This document shows, piece by piece, positions 1-7,725 of a DNA stretch of 64,000 nucleotides. Location: positions 89,883 to 153,882 of the forward strand of contig WSYC01000017.1 of assembly GCA_009773635.1 (NCBI GenBank), in the 5' to 3' direction. Source of the stretch: Beijerinckiaceae bacterium. GTDB taxonomy: Bacteria > Pseudomonadota > Alphaproteobacteria > Rhizobiales > Beijerinckiaceae. The notes under the pieces are model-generated. The model did not search any database and was not told where the DNA came from. It saw only the letters and a program-made list of their open reading frames with translations. The first letter of the stretch is position 1. Each line of letters begins with the position of its first letter. The position numbers and the translations under genes are program-made.

Positions 1-1
1 T

Positions 2-376
2 CGCGGCGAGATCCGCATCATCAATGACGAGACGCGGGGTCTTGCCAAGGTGTCGGCTGGCGCCGCCCGCTTCGCAACCGAGGTTCTGCTGCGCTTCGCT
101 CAAGGCCAGCACGGGAGCGAAATCCATGTTGCGCGGCGGGGCAGCGATCTCGTGCTGGCGTGCCGTATCAGGGGGGGCGAATCCGATGACATCCGGATCA
201 ACAGCTTCCAGCAGGCTCTCGAAGCCGCTGCGAGCGTGCCTGGCGCGATCCGGTTCGACGAGGATGGCACGGGTGGGCGTGCGCTGACCATCACCAATGC
301 GTTTGCAGAGGCGGCGGAGACGGATTCCTCCGAGCCAGATTCACCGGCGGGGACACAGGTCCGGCTCGCGTCATGA
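2..376 (+). CDS. C-terminal part of an unrecognised protein (5' end outside window)
   Basis: The frame is open from the first complete codon at base 2 to a TGA at 374-376, giving the last 124 residues of a longer protein. The visible part has no membrane segment or signal peptide. It mixes short hydrophobic strands with acidic and polar stretches and ends in a Ser/Pro/Glu-rich tail that looks disordered. I see no kinase G-box, nucleotide-binding loop or metal motif, and I do not recognise the family. The next gene starts at an ATG overlapping this stop by four bases (ATGA), so the two are probably translationally coupled. The N-terminal part is needed before any function can be given. Confidence 0.6.
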   Translation, partial: RGEIRIINDETRGLAKVSAGAARFATEVLLRFAQGQHGSEIHVARRGSDLVLACRIRGGESDDIRINSFQQALEAAASVPGAIRFDEDGTGGRALTITNAFAEAAETDSSEPDSPAGTQVRLAS

Positions 377-1191
377 GCCGGAAGAGGGGGAGTGAAGACG
401 CGATGTCTGATCGAACGAAATCCGATCATCATCCTGAGGCGCGGGGGATGGCGTTGAAGGCGCGAAAGTCTGTGCTCCAGCGTCGGGTGCTGACCAAAGG
501 GCGCGTCCTGGGTGGGCTCGCCTGTCTCATCGGCGGGGCCATTGTCGTCAATGCCGTCGTCTTGCAGAACGAAAAGCATCCGGCGCCGTTGTTCCGGACC
601 GTTGCCAAGGCGCCAGAGCCGTTTCCGGTGCCACCGACCCGGCCCGACGCAGCAGTTGCCGCGAAGAGCATGGCTCCTGCGCCCGTTGTCGCGAGCGTGG
701 CCAAGCCGGCTCCCGCCGAGAAGATCAAGGGTGCGCCGGAGACCAGCGATGCGCTTCTGGCGGAGATCCAGCGCGAGCTTTCCAAGCGCGGGTATTACAA
801 GGGCGATGCGGACGGGAAGACCGGCCCGATGACGACGCAGGCGATCCGGGATTTCCAGTTCGCCCAGCGCGTGCCGGTGGACGGCAGGCCGAGCGAGGCG
901 TTGCTGCGCGAAGTCCAGACCTCGAAAGCCTCGATGAAGGAAGAGCTGCTCGATCTCGTCAAGAAAGCTGCTGCGCCGGATGACAAGACGACCAGGACCA
1001 TCGCCGATGTCCAGCGCGCGCTGAACAAGGCCGGTTATGGCCCGCTGAACGAGGATGGCCAGCTCGGCCCTTCCACCAAGCAGGCGCTGGCGAAGTTCGA
1101 AGTCGACAGGAAATTGCCGCCACGTGGAGAGCCCAAGGGGCCGGTGCTCAGGGTGCTGGCCTCGGCGAGCGGCATTCCGATCGCACAGTGA
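373..1191 (+). CDS. membrane-anchored protein with two peptidoglycan-binding domains
   Basis: A 272-residue protein with a basic cytoplasmic N-terminus, one membrane segment at about residues 46-65, a Pro/Ala/Lys-rich periplasmic linker and two copies of the peptidoglycan_binding_1 fold. The first copy (about 135-185) has the pattern IQRELSKRGYY...DGKTGP...AIRDFQ. The second (about 212-260) has VQRALNKAGYG...DGQLGP...ALAKFE. It probably tethers something at, or senses, the cell wall from the inner membrane. No catalytic domain is visible. An ATG at 403 behind a G-rich stretch at 385-392 is an alternative start; I kept 373 because of its ATGA overlap with the previous stop. The DUF1491 gene follows 19 bases downstream. 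Confidence 0.8.
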   Translation: MSRKRGSEDAMSDRTKSDHHPEARGMALKARKSVLQRRVLTKGRVLGGLACLIGGAIVVNAVVLQNEKHPAPLFRTVAKAPEPFPVPPTRPDAAVAAKSMAPAPVVASVAKPAPAEKIKGAPETSDALLAEIQRELSKRGYYKGDADGKTGPMTTQAIRDFQFAQRVPVDGRPSEALLREVQTSKASMKEELLDLVKKAAAPDDKTTRTIADVQRALNKAGYGPLNEDGQLGPSTKQALAKFEVDRKLPPRGEPKGPVLRVLASASGIPIAQ

Positions 1192-1210
1192 CAACAGCAG
1201 GCGTGAAGCC

Positions 1211-1552
1211 ATGCGGCTGACGAGTGACTTCTTCGTCTCCGCCTATCTCCGGCGCTGCGGCGTCGAGGGTGCCTTTGCCGGGCTCAGGCGCCGGGGCGGG
1301 GCGGAAGCCGGCGCGATTTTCGTGGTGATCGACCGGATCGACGGCACCGGAACGCTCTATGGGCCGGCCCCGCAAAGTTCCTACGATGACCAACCCTCCG
1401 ACAGGGCGTTCACGCGGCTGCATACGCCGGAAGTGCTGCCGCGCGAGGAGATCGAAAAGCGGCTGGAGCGCGAAATCAGGTTCGACCCGGATTGCTGGAT
1501 TGTCGAGGTCGAGGATCGGGCGGGTCGGCATTTTCTCGCAACGGTTGTGTAA
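1211..1552 (+). CDS. DUF1491 family protein
   Basis: 113 residues starting at an ATG with a plausible purine-rich site just upstream. The sequence begins RLTSDFFVSAYLRRC and has the alternating strand pattern, an R-F-DPDCWIVEVED motif near the C-terminus and the size of DUF1491, a small alphaproteobacterial family of unknown function. It follows the peptidoglycan-binding gene by 19 bases in the same direction, so the two are likely cotranscribed. No signal peptide or membrane segment is visible. The family assignment is from recognition of the sequence pattern; the function is unknown. Confidence 0.75.
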   Translation: MRLTSDFFVSAYLRRCGVEGAFAGLRRRGGAEAGAIFVVIDRIDGTGTLYGPAPQSSYDDQPSDRAFTRLHTPEVLPREEIEKRLEREIRFDPDCWIVEVEDRAGRHFLATVV

Positions 1553-1587
1553 CCCTGTTTGCGCACGCGATCATTTCGGGACGCTTC

Positions 1588-1603
1588 TTAGGAGAGCCTT
1601 AAC
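1588..1603 (+). promoter_or_regulatory. candidate CtrA-binding site (TTAG-N7-TTAAC)
   Basis: Bases 1588-1591 read TTAG and 1599-1603 read TTAAC with exactly seven bases between. This matches the alphaproteobacterial CtrA consensus TTAA-N7-TTAAC in 8 of 9 positions. It lies in the gap between the DUF1491 gene and the small ORF at 1683. A single site match in GC-rich DNA is suggestive, not proof. Confidence 0.4.
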
Positions 1604-1682
1604 ATATTCCGCCCAATTTCTCGGAAGACGACTGATTCGGGCCGCCTTCAGGGCGCTCCGGTGGCGTCGAAGGAGATTGGCC

Positions 1683-1880
1683 ATGGGCGACATCATCCGC
1701 TTCAGGCCTCGTCAAGGGGCCAAACCTGAAGGCTCCGCTTCCGCATCTGCGGACGCGGGGAACAAGGGCGGCGCGCAGATCCTGCTTTTTCTCGGTGTCC
1801 GCTACGAGCGGCAACGGGATGAGAGTGCGGATCCGGGCAAGCGTCACGGTCGACGCAGCAGCAAGCGCAAGCGTGCCTGA
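1683..1880 (+). CDS. small basic protein, conserved-looking, unknown function
   Basis: A 65-residue ORF starting MGDIIRFRPR, with a low-complexity Ala/Ser middle and a strongly basic end (GKRHGRRSSKRKRA). The start is the ATG behind an AAGGAG-type site near 1670-1675. A short protein starting with G-D-I-I-R-F followed by a basic tail looks familiar from rhizobial genomes, but I cannot attach a function. The basic tail could contact nucleic acid or acidic lipid; that is inference. It stands alone between DUF1491 and the lipoprotein gene, with a CtrA-like site 80 bases upstream. Confidence 0.5.
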   Translation: MGDIIRFRPRQGAKPEGSASASADAGNKGGAQILLFLGVRYERQRDESADPGKRHGRRSSKRKRA

Positions 1881-2025
1881 GCGGAGCTTTCCGATGCGCC
1901 CAAGCATCGGCTGAAATTCCCGGACCTTTCGCGTCCGGGTCGCTTCCGTGCCAGCAGGCAGCCTGGAAGCGTGTGCAGTTTGCGTACCCGATCATCCTCG
2001 TTCTGGCGTCCCGGAGGCCCCCGCG

Positions 2026-2907
2026 ATGGCGTACCATGCTGCATGGACCAAGCTCTCTCCCCGCAAACGCTCGCGCGCGTTCTGGATCGCCGTCCTGCTG
2101 GCCGGCCTGCCATTGAGCGGGTGCATCCATGATACCGGTGATTTTGGTCGTCCGAAGTCCGGGTTCACGCAGGATGTGCTGATGCCGTTTACCGGCACGG
2201 TTTCCGCGCGGCTGCGCGGCGAACCATCTTCCTTCTACGCCTATACCGAGGACGAGAAGGAGCTGCGCAACCGCGCCTGGAATTTCCTGATGCCGGAGGT
2301 CGATGCCCCCAAAGGCACCTGGCAGCAGGGCCATGGCGCGTTCCACCGTATCCTGCCGCAACGCACCCACGACGTGACGCTCTATCACCGCACGATCATG
2401 GGCGGCCCGCAGTTCGGCACCTGGGTGGGGGATTCACCGATCGTTCGCCGTGTGGTGAACCCTGGTGGAGCATTTTCCTCGCTAGTCTCGCGCTACAATC
2501 GCGTCCGCGACAGCATCACCGCCGATCACGCACTGGTGCCCTATTTCAAGCTGACCGCGAGCCAGGTGACGCAGGCTGATCATGTCCGCGCGCGTTCGCT
2601 GGGGCATGTTGGCAATCTCACCGAGGAACAACGCAGCGAGGCACTCGCCCGCATCTGCGAGAATGCCCTGATCATCGCACGCGTGAACTGGTCGTTCTTC
2701 GACCGGGCAGCACAGTATCGCTATTCGCTCGAACACCTCCTCGTCGAGGGGCCGGAACGCGAGGCTATCCCGGCCGAGCGGACGCTGATGGCGTTCGAGC
2801 AGGACATTGGCCGCTTCACGAAGGATACGACTATTCCCGCCCACTGCATCCGCGAGGCCGAGATGCCGCCGGTGCTGACACCGCGCCCGCTGGTTCGCAA
2901 GGGGTAA
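2026..2907 (+). CDS. predicted lipoprotein of unknown function
   Basis: A 293-residue protein. The start at 2026 is chosen over the upstream in-frame codon at 1948 because GGAGG lies 10 bases before it and because it leaves a proper lipoprotein signal: basic residues (SPRKRSR), a hydrophobic core, then a lipobox LSGC with the acylated cysteine at residue 33. The mature part is soluble and rich in aromatic residues (FYAYTEDEKELRNRAWNFLMP; ICENALIIARVNWSFFDRAAQYR). It has no catalytic motif I recognise. It should sit on the periplasmic face of the inner or outer membrane. I do not know the family. Confidence 0.75.
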   Translation: MAYHAAWTKLSPRKRSRAFWIAVLLAGLPLSGCIHDTGDFGRPKSGFTQDVLMPFTGTVSARLRGEPSSFYAYTEDEKELRNRAWNFLMPEVDAPKGTWQQGHGAFHRILPQRTHDVTLYHRTIMGGPQFGTWVGDSPIVRRVVNPGGAFSSLVSRYNRVRDSITADHALVPYFKLTASQVTQADHVRARSLGHVGNLTEEQRSEALARICENALIIARVNWSFFDRAAQYRYSLEHLLVEGPEREAIPAERTLMAFEQDIGRFTKDTTIPAHCIREAEMPPVLTPRPLVRKG

Positions 2908-2982
2908 GATGACCGGTGGCCAGCCCGGCCGCCGCAAGCCCGAACGGGCGTCCGGGCTGATGCGAGGGAACCCAGCATGAAT

Positions 2983-3531
2983 TCAGTTCGGCAGCGTCTC
3001 GCTGTCGCAACGTGCGTCGCGCAGGACGGCTTCGGCGCGTTCACGCGAGCTGGGCCTGTCCGCGAAGACCTTGATGATCGCGAGCCCCTGTGGCCGCGCG
3101 GCGAGAATGCGGATCTCCTCGACGACCTGATCTTCCTCATCAAGGCGGGTGATGCGATCGAGTTGCGCCTGTGTTGCCAGAACGACATCAAGACTTCCCC
3201 CGGTCGCGGCCCGGTCCGACACGGACGAGAAAATGCCCCGGTGCCGTTCCGCAAAAGCAATGGCGAGGAAGGTTTCGGACAGCGGCACGCGGATGCGTAA
3301 CGGTCCTTCACCAAGATCGTAGCGGCACACGGCCAACGCGAAGGCAGGATCGACCAGCGGCAGCTGGCGCAGGGCCTGATCCTCGATCGCGGCAAGCATA
3401 TTGACAGGCGCTTCCAACTCAAGGCGCGAGAAGACGTCCGTCTTGCTCAGGCGCGGCAGCATGAAGATGCTGCCGATGTGCACAAGGCCTGCCGTGATCA
3501 CGAAGGCAAAGAGGTATGCTAGCGCCCTCAT
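2983..3531 (-). CDS. membrane-anchored DUF1254-like protein
   Basis: 182 residues, starting at the ATG whose bases overlap the stop of the upstream DUF1214 gene (ATGA); an in-frame GTG nine bases earlier is less likely. The N-terminus MRALAYLFAFVITAGLVHIG is a signal anchor. The rest is periplasmic, with VDPAFALAVCRYDL and VPLSETFLAIAFAERHRGIFSS stretches that resemble the short form of DUF1254. Short DUF1254-like and DUF1214 proteins commonly occur as a pair in Hyphomicrobiales, which supports the call. The molecular function is unknown. Confidence 0.6.
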   Translation of the reverse strand: MRALAYLFAFVITAGLVHIGSIFMLPRLSKTDVFSRLELEAPVNMLAAIEDQALRQLPLVDPAFALAVCRYDLGEGPLRIRVPLSETFLAIAFAERHRGIFSSVSDRAATGGSLDVVLATQAQLDRITRLDEEDQVVEEIRILAARPQGLAIIKVFADRPSSRERAEAVLRDARCDSETLPN

Positions 3532-4109
3532 GACGGGCACCCGAGCTTGTGCAGGCTCGGCATCGTCCTGATGTCGAGGAGCGTTGCCGTTGCGGCGAGC
3601 GGCGTCTCGTAAAAGCGCAGCACGAGTTCGAAGGTCTTGCGGGTGCGGCCCGTCGGCAGCCAGTTGCCGGGCAGGGGATCGGGCCCGATTTCGATAGCGA
3701 AGCGCCCCTCGTGCGTGCGGGTGATTTCCGCCGAGGTGAAACCGGATCGCTCCGCGAGGTTCGGAATGAGCCGTCCCGTGCTGTCAACGAGTGTCACAGT
3801 CCAGTAGCGGGTCGGCGGAAACGGGTTCGAAAGCCGGTAGGTGCAGGCGGTGTCGAGCGGAGCGCCGGCATCATCCTTGCGGGTGCGCAAGGTGTAACCT
3901 TCGCCGGCCGCGAGCGGCAGTTCGCCTTCCGCAAACAGGCGGGCGCGGGCATAGGGGTCGATGTCCGGCGCGCCGATCCGTGCGGAGAACTCCCAGCCCC
4001 GGAATTGCCGGGCGAAGATCGGTGCCCCCTCGCCGATGACGAAAGCGGTCAGGCCGAGGCCCGCAGCGATGCCCGCAGCAAGGACGAGCAGGATGAGGAT
4101 GAGGCGCAT
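3528..4109 (-). CDS. DUF1214 family protein
   Basis: 193 residues with an N-terminal hydrophobic segment (about 3-26) and a C-terminal DUF1214-type domain. Recognisable parts are PFPPTRYWTVTLVDSTGRLIPN, the G-F-T-S-A-E-I-T-R strand and NWLPTGRTRKTFELVLRFYETP near the end. It is probably exported and anchored. It lies 17 bases after the penicillin-binding protein on the same strand and overlaps the DUF1254-like gene, so the three may form one transcript. No reaction is established for this short form. Confidence 0.75.
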   Translation of the reverse strand: MRLILILLVLAAGIAAGLGLTAFVIGEGAPIFARQFRGWEFSARIGAPDIDPYARARLFAEGELPLAAGEGYTLRTRKDDAGAPLDTACTYRLSNPFPPTRYWTVTLVDSTGRLIPNLAERSGFTSAEITRTHEGRFAIEIGPDPLPGNWLPTGRTRKTFELVLRFYETPLAATATLLDIRTMPSLHKLGCPS

Positions 4110-4126
4110 GCCGGACTTCGCTGTTC

Positions 4127-6340
4127 TCAGGACCGGCGGGCCGGGCCGGCCAGAACCTCGGAAACCGGGCTCTCGGAAGCTTCCGGCTCCAGGGTCTCGA
4201 TCTCTTTCAGCAGTGCTTTTCCGCGCGGTGAGAGGCGGTAGAAACGCCCTGCCTGTGGCAGATTGGCTTCGATCGTGCCGGCGATCTCGGCGAGTTTGGG
4301 GTCGCGGACGGGCTTGTCTGCCTCGGGCAGACCGACCAGCGGCTTCAGCTCGGCATCGAGATGTGCAAACGCCATGATCTGCTGGAAGGTCATGGCCGGC
4401 AACGAGCCGCCGGTCATGTTGCTGGTGGGGGAATAATCGTCATTGCCGAACCAGACAGCCGTCGTGAAATTACCGGAATAGCCGACATACCAGGCATTGC
4501 GGTATTCGTCGGTCGTGCCGGTCTTGCCCGCGTGCGGAACGCCGGGCAGTGCCGCGCGCCGACCGGTGCCCTCCGTCGGGACTTTCGAGAGCATGAAGTT
4601 GAGATCACGCGCAGCCTGCTCCGGCATCACCTGCGGATGCCGGTCCGGCTGGTCCTGAACGCGATAGATGACCTCCCCGGCTGAATTGAGAACTTCGCGT
4701 GCGACGTAGGCTTTCGCGCGCCGACCGCCTGTGGCGAAAGCGTTGAACCCGTTCGCCATGTCGACGACCGTCAGTTCCGAGGCTCCGATGGGCAGCGGCA
4801 CGACATCGCGCAGGCTGGTGACGAAGCCGAGATTTTTCGTGAGCGCAATGATCTTCTTGCGGCCCTCCGCATGGGCGCGGCCGCTGGAGGAATCCTTGCC
4901 GATGGCGCCGACCATCCCGGTCAGCTGCACCGGAATGGTGTTGATGGACTTGGCAAGGGCAACGGTCGCCGGCATCGAACCGGCGAACGAGCGTCCGTAG
5001 TTGGCAGGGCACCAGGTAAAACCGGCGTAGACGCAGGTCGAACGGTCGGTCACCGTGCTGTCGGGCTTGATCAACCCCGCCGAGAGCGCGGCGGCGTAGA
5101 CATAGGGCTTGAAGGAGGAGCCGGGCGGGCGCATCGCGACCGAGGCCCGGTTGAACTGGCTCTGGCCATAGTCGCGCCCGCCGACCATGGCGCGCAGGCC
5201 GCCGTCGAGATCAAGCGTGACAGTCGCGTACTGGCGGACGCGGTAGTTGGGGCCGTGCTGGCGGATGATGCTGTCCGCCGCGCGTTCCGCGTGCTGCTGG
5301 AGCCCGCGATCAAGCGGGGTGCGCACGGTCAGGATGCGTTCGGTGCCCAGCTTGCCGGCAGCGGCGAGCTGCTTGATTTCCTCGAAACCGAAATCGAGCG
5401 CGTAATCGGCGAAGTTCTGGTTGGCGCGCTCGATCGGGGTTGCCGGATTGCGCAGCGCGGTCGAGATCTGCCCCTGCGTCAGGAAGCCGGCCTCGACCAT
5501 ATTGGAGAGGACATCTGCCGCGCGGGCGCGGGCCGCCGGCAGGTTCACGGTCGGCGAATATTTCGAGGGCGCCTTGAACAGGCCGGCAATCATCGCGGCC
5601 TCGGCCAGCGTGAGATCGCGGACATCCTTGCCGAAGTAATGCTCGGCTGCGGATTGGACGCCGAAAACGCCGTTTCCGAGATAGGCGCGGTCGAGATAGA
5701 GCTTCAGGATCTCCTGCTTCGGCAATCGCGCTTCCAGCCAGAAGGCGAGAAAGGCCTCCTTGATTTTCCGCTCGATGGAACGCTCGTTCGACAGGAACAG
5801 GTTTTTCGCCAGCTGCTGCGTGATGGTGGAGCCGCCCTGCACGACGCCGTTCGCACGGGCATTCGCCGCCATCGCCCGGATGAGGCCCGAGGGGTCGATC
5901 CCGAAATGCTCGTAGAAGCGCCGGTCCTCGGTCGCGAGCGCGGCCTTGATGAGATGCTCGGGCAGTTCATCGACCGGGATGGATTGCGAATGCAGAATGC
6001 CGCGGCGACCGATCACGGTTCCGGCCTGATCCAGAAAGGTGATGGCAAGGTCCTGCTGCTTGAGCCATTGATCCTCGTTGACAGCCCGGAAGGCGGGCTT
6101 GGCCAACGCCGTCAGCAGCACGCCGCCGAGCACGGCATAGGTCAACGCTTCACACGCCAGGGTCACGACAACCCGCCCCGCGCTGGAAGGTTCAAGGGTA
6201 TCCGAGATGTTGCGGATGCGCCACAGGCCTTCCTTGATGCGCTCGCCGAGGGCGTGCAACGAATGCTCGAGCCACGCGTCCGCGTCGCGCAGACGGCGCG
6301 CCATTTTCTCGGCGAGGGTGATTTTTCGGAAATCGGCCAT
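4127..6340 (-). CDS. class A penicillin-binding protein (transglycosylase/transpeptidase), PBP1A type
   Basis: 737 residues. It polymerises lipid II into glycan strands and cross-links the peptides in the periplasm. A cytoplasmic N-terminus is followed by one membrane segment (about 56-80). The GT51 glycosyltransferase domain has the catalytic Glu138 in ATEDRRFYEHFGID and the GGSTITQQLAKN motif at 169-180. The transpeptidase domain has SSFK (nucleophile Ser408, Lys411), SIN at 465-467 and KTGT at 606-609, so both activities look intact. The start at 6340 is divergent from ycgN with 116 bases between. The downstream DUF1214 and DUF1254-like genes are close enough to be cotranscribed. Confidence 0.93.
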   Translation of the reverse strand: MADFRKITLAEKMARRLRDADAWLEHSLHALGERIKEGLWRIRNISDTLEPSSAGRVVVTLACEALTYAVLGGVLLTALAKPAFRAVNEDQWLKQQDLAITFLDQAGTVIGRRGILHSQSIPVDELPEHLIKAALATEDRRFYEHFGIDPSGLIRAMAANARANGVVQGGSTITQQLAKNLFLSNERSIERKIKEAFLAFWLEARLPKQEILKLYLDRAYLGNGVFGVQSAAEHYFGKDVRDLTLAEAAMIAGLFKAPSKYSPTVNLPAARARAADVLSNMVEAGFLTQGQISTALRNPATPIERANQNFADYALDFGFEEIKQLAAAGKLGTERILTVRTPLDRGLQQHAERAADSIIRQHGPNYRVRQYATVTLDLDGGLRAMVGGRDYGQSQFNRASVAMRPPGSSFKPYVYAAALSAGLIKPDSTVTDRSTCVYAGFTWCPANYGRSFAGSMPATVALAKSINTIPVQLTGMVGAIGKDSSSGRAHAEGRKKIIALTKNLGFVTSLRDVVPLPIGASELTVVDMANGFNAFATGGRRAKAYVAREVLNSAGEVIYRVQDQPDRHPQVMPEQAARDLNFMLSKVPTEGTGRRAALPGVPHAGKTGTTDEYRNAWYVGYSGNFTTAVWFGNDDYSPTSNMTGGSLPAMTFQQIMAFAHLDAELKPLVGLPEADKPVRDPKLAEIAGTIEANLPQAGRFYRLSPRGKALLKEIETLEPEASESPVSEVLAGPARRS

Positions 6341-6413
6341 CAGGCTCGGCTCACGCGTTGGACCAGTGCGCTTTTACCCCGCAGCCGTGGTTCTGACCAG
6401 CGGTTTGCACGAT

Positions 6414-6440
6414 CACAACGACTTGACGTTGTGGAGGAGG
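6414..6440 (+). promoter_or_regulatory. inverted repeat abutting a strong Shine-Dalgarno upstream of the YcgN gene
   Basis: CACAACG (6414-6420) and CGTTGTG (6427-6433) form a perfect 7-base inverted repeat with a 6-base loop. It is immediately followed by GGAGGAGG (6433-6440). The strong SD is 6 bases from an ATG at 6447 in another frame and 16 bases from the YcgN start at 6457, so the arrangement is unusual. It could be an RNA hairpin that gates translation or an operator. Confidence 0.35.
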
Positions 6441-6456
6441 CGGGACATGGGAAGCC

Positions 6457-6957
6457 ATGACCGATGCACCGGCGCCATTCTGGAAGAGCAAATCCCTCGC
6501 CGAGATGAACGCGGCCGAATGGGAGAGCCTGTGCGACGGCTGTGGCCGCTGCTGCCTCATCAAGATGGAAGACGAGGATACAGGGCGCTATTATTTCACG
6601 GATGTCGCCTGCAAGCTGTTTGACGGCGACACCTGCCGGTGCACGGACTACCCCAACCGCGACGCTCAGGTGCCCGATTGTGTCCGCCTGACACCGGAAA
6701 ACAGCGGTGCGCTGGGCTGGATGCCGCCCAGTTGCGCCTATCGCCTGTTGGCTGAGGGCAAGGATCTGCCTGAATGGCACCCCCTGATCTCCCGCACCCC
6801 GGCGACTGTCGAAATCGCCGGCGCCAGCGTCCGCGGTCGTGTTCATGCGCTCGAAGACCAGGTTTCCCTGCCGGAGCTTGTCGCGCGCATCCGGGTCTGG
6901 CCGGGGCGCTGGCCGAAAAAACCTGCATTAGCAAAGAGAAACAGAAAACAACCTTAA
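6457..6957 (+). CDS. YcgN family (UPF0260) cysteine-cluster protein
   Basis: 166 residues with the family signature of clustered cysteines: CDGCGRCC near residues 26-33, then [28 protein letters not shown] and WMPPSCAYR. These probably bind a metal or an iron-sulfur cluster. The overall architecture and the closing [21 protein letters not shown] match YcgN/UPF0260 proteins, whose function is not established. It is cytoplasmic, with no signal peptide. The gene is transcribed divergently from the penicillin-binding protein. A strong SD at 6433-6440 fits an out-of-frame ATG at 6447 better than this start, for which GGGAAG at 6449-6454 is the nearest site. Confidence 0.85.
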   Translation: MTDAPAPFWKSKSLAEMNAAEWESLCDGCGRCCLIKMEDEDTGRYYFTDVACKLFDGDTCRCTDYPNRDAQVPDCVRLTPENSGALGWMPPSCAYRLLAEGKDLPEWHPLISRTPATVEIAGASVRGRVHALEDQVSLPELVARIRVWPGRWPKKPALAKRNRKQP

Positions 6958-7016
6958 ATTGTTAGGTAAATAATCCCCGTTTCTGGCAATAGCGAACTTA
7001 TGTAGGAATTTTATCT

Positions 7017-7045
7017 TTGACAGCGTTGCGCTGATCGGATACATC
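7017..7045 (+). promoter_or_regulatory. sigma70-like promoter upstream of small RNA / GTA leader
   Basis: A perfect TTGACA (7017-7022) is followed by a 17-base spacer and TACATC (7040-7045), which keeps the T, A and A of the -10 consensus. It lies in an AT-richer stretch after ycgN. Transcription would begin near 7050-7053, at the 5' arm of the first predicted stem. Confidence 0.5.
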
Positions 7046-7049
7046 TTGG

Positions 7050-7209
7050 TCATGCTCCGGAACTGCGGGTTGAGATTTCTCCCCCGGTCGGCGCTTTCAA
7101 GAGATCCGGCATGACCATCACGATTCAGACACCCGCGAGGGTGGCGTTCCCGTTGTGCACGGGGATCATCGCACTCACCGGGCCCCGTCAGTCAGCGGGG
7201 CCCTTTTTT
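7050..7209 (+). ncRNA. candidate structured small RNA (or GTA operon leader RNA)
   Basis: A region of about 160 bases without a convincing ORF shows a promoter, four stem-loops in a row and an intrinsic terminator. Stem 1 pairs GGTCATG (7048-7054) plus CCGG (7057-7060) with CCGG (7106-7109) plus CATGACC (7110-7116). Stem 2 is CACCC-GCGA-GGGTG (7130-7143), a GNRA tetraloop hairpin. Stem 3 pairs CCCGT (7149-7153) with ACGGG (7159-7163). Stem 4 is the terminator at 7180-7209. A pyrimidine-rich stretch with CTCCCCC at about 7078-7085 lies in the loop of stem 1 and could pair with Shine-Dalgarno sites. It does not look like SRP RNA, tmRNA, RNase P or 6S RNA to me. An alternative is a long 3' UTR of the YcgN gene. 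Confidence 0.5.
7180..7209 (+). terminator. intrinsic terminator
   Basis: GGGCCCCG (7180-7187) and CGGGGCCC (7196-7203) form a perfect 8-bp GC stem with an 8-base loop, followed directly by six T residues (7204-7209). This is the strongest intrinsic terminator in the window. It lies 63 bases before the first GTA gene. Confidence 0.8.
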
Positions 7210-7272
7210 ATGGCCTGCGCCAGCAATGCTGATGGGGTGGGTCTTGTCCAGAAACGGGGGGAGGGATCCATC

Positions 7273-7725
7273 ATGACGCCGGCAACAGATGAGAGAGTCG
7301 AACAGCTGCCGACCGGCGTGGTCGCCGAAAAATCACGCCGACGCCCCCAATTTTCCAGGGCACGCGTTGTAACAAAACTCTGGCGGACGGCCGAACGTCA
7401 GGTGGCCGAAATCGAAACCCGCATAGCCGGGCTCGACAGCGATCCGGTGGCTCTGGAGCGCGATGCCAAGACGCTGGCGATCATCGCCAAGACCGTGCGC
7501 GATCTCGTGGCTCTCGATGGCGAGGCGGCCAGCCTTCCCAACCGCAACACCATGAAGGAGCGCGCCGAAAGTCATGGTTCCAGACCTGCCAAAACGGACG
7601 CGGCGTCTCTCGAAGCGAGCGGCGATGTCGACTTCGGACCCCACGATATCGCTGGCTTCCGCGCCGAGCTTGCGCGCCGACTTGATGAATTGCGTCAGGA
7701 ACGGGAAGGGGGCGGAGCTTCTTGA
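7273..7725 (+). CDS. GTA g1-like protein, probable small terminase subunit (TerS)
   Basis: 150 residues, start chosen at the ATG behind GGGGGAGGG (7256-7264). The sequence has a helical segment LWRTAERQVAEIETRIAGL...ALERDAKTLAIIAKTVRDLVAL and a second helix FRAELARRLDELRQERE at the end. This layout fits GTA g1, the small terminase that recruits DNA for non-specific headful packaging. It sits directly upstream of the large terminase and overlaps its likely start by about 100 bases, as in other GTA clusters. The identification rests mainly on position and helix pattern; no DNA-binding motif is certain. Confidence 0.65.
   Translation: MTPATDERVEQLPTGVVAEKSRRRPQFSRARVVTKLWRTAERQVAEIETRIAGLDSDPVALERDAKTLAIIAKTVRDLVALDGEAASLPNRNTMKERAESHGSRPAKTDAASLEASGDVDFGPHDIAGFRAELARRLDELRQEREGGGAS

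Noticed and set aside
6447..6623. Alternative gene starting at ATG 6447 behind the strong SD
   Set aside because: The product has no recognisable features and overlaps the well-supported YcgN gene. I kept it only as a remark on possible translational control.
7048..7209. SRP RNA, 6S RNA or tmRNA as identity of the structured segment
   Set aside because: The SRP apical loop sequence is missing, 6S would lack an intrinsic terminator stem of this kind, and no tRNA-like ends are present.
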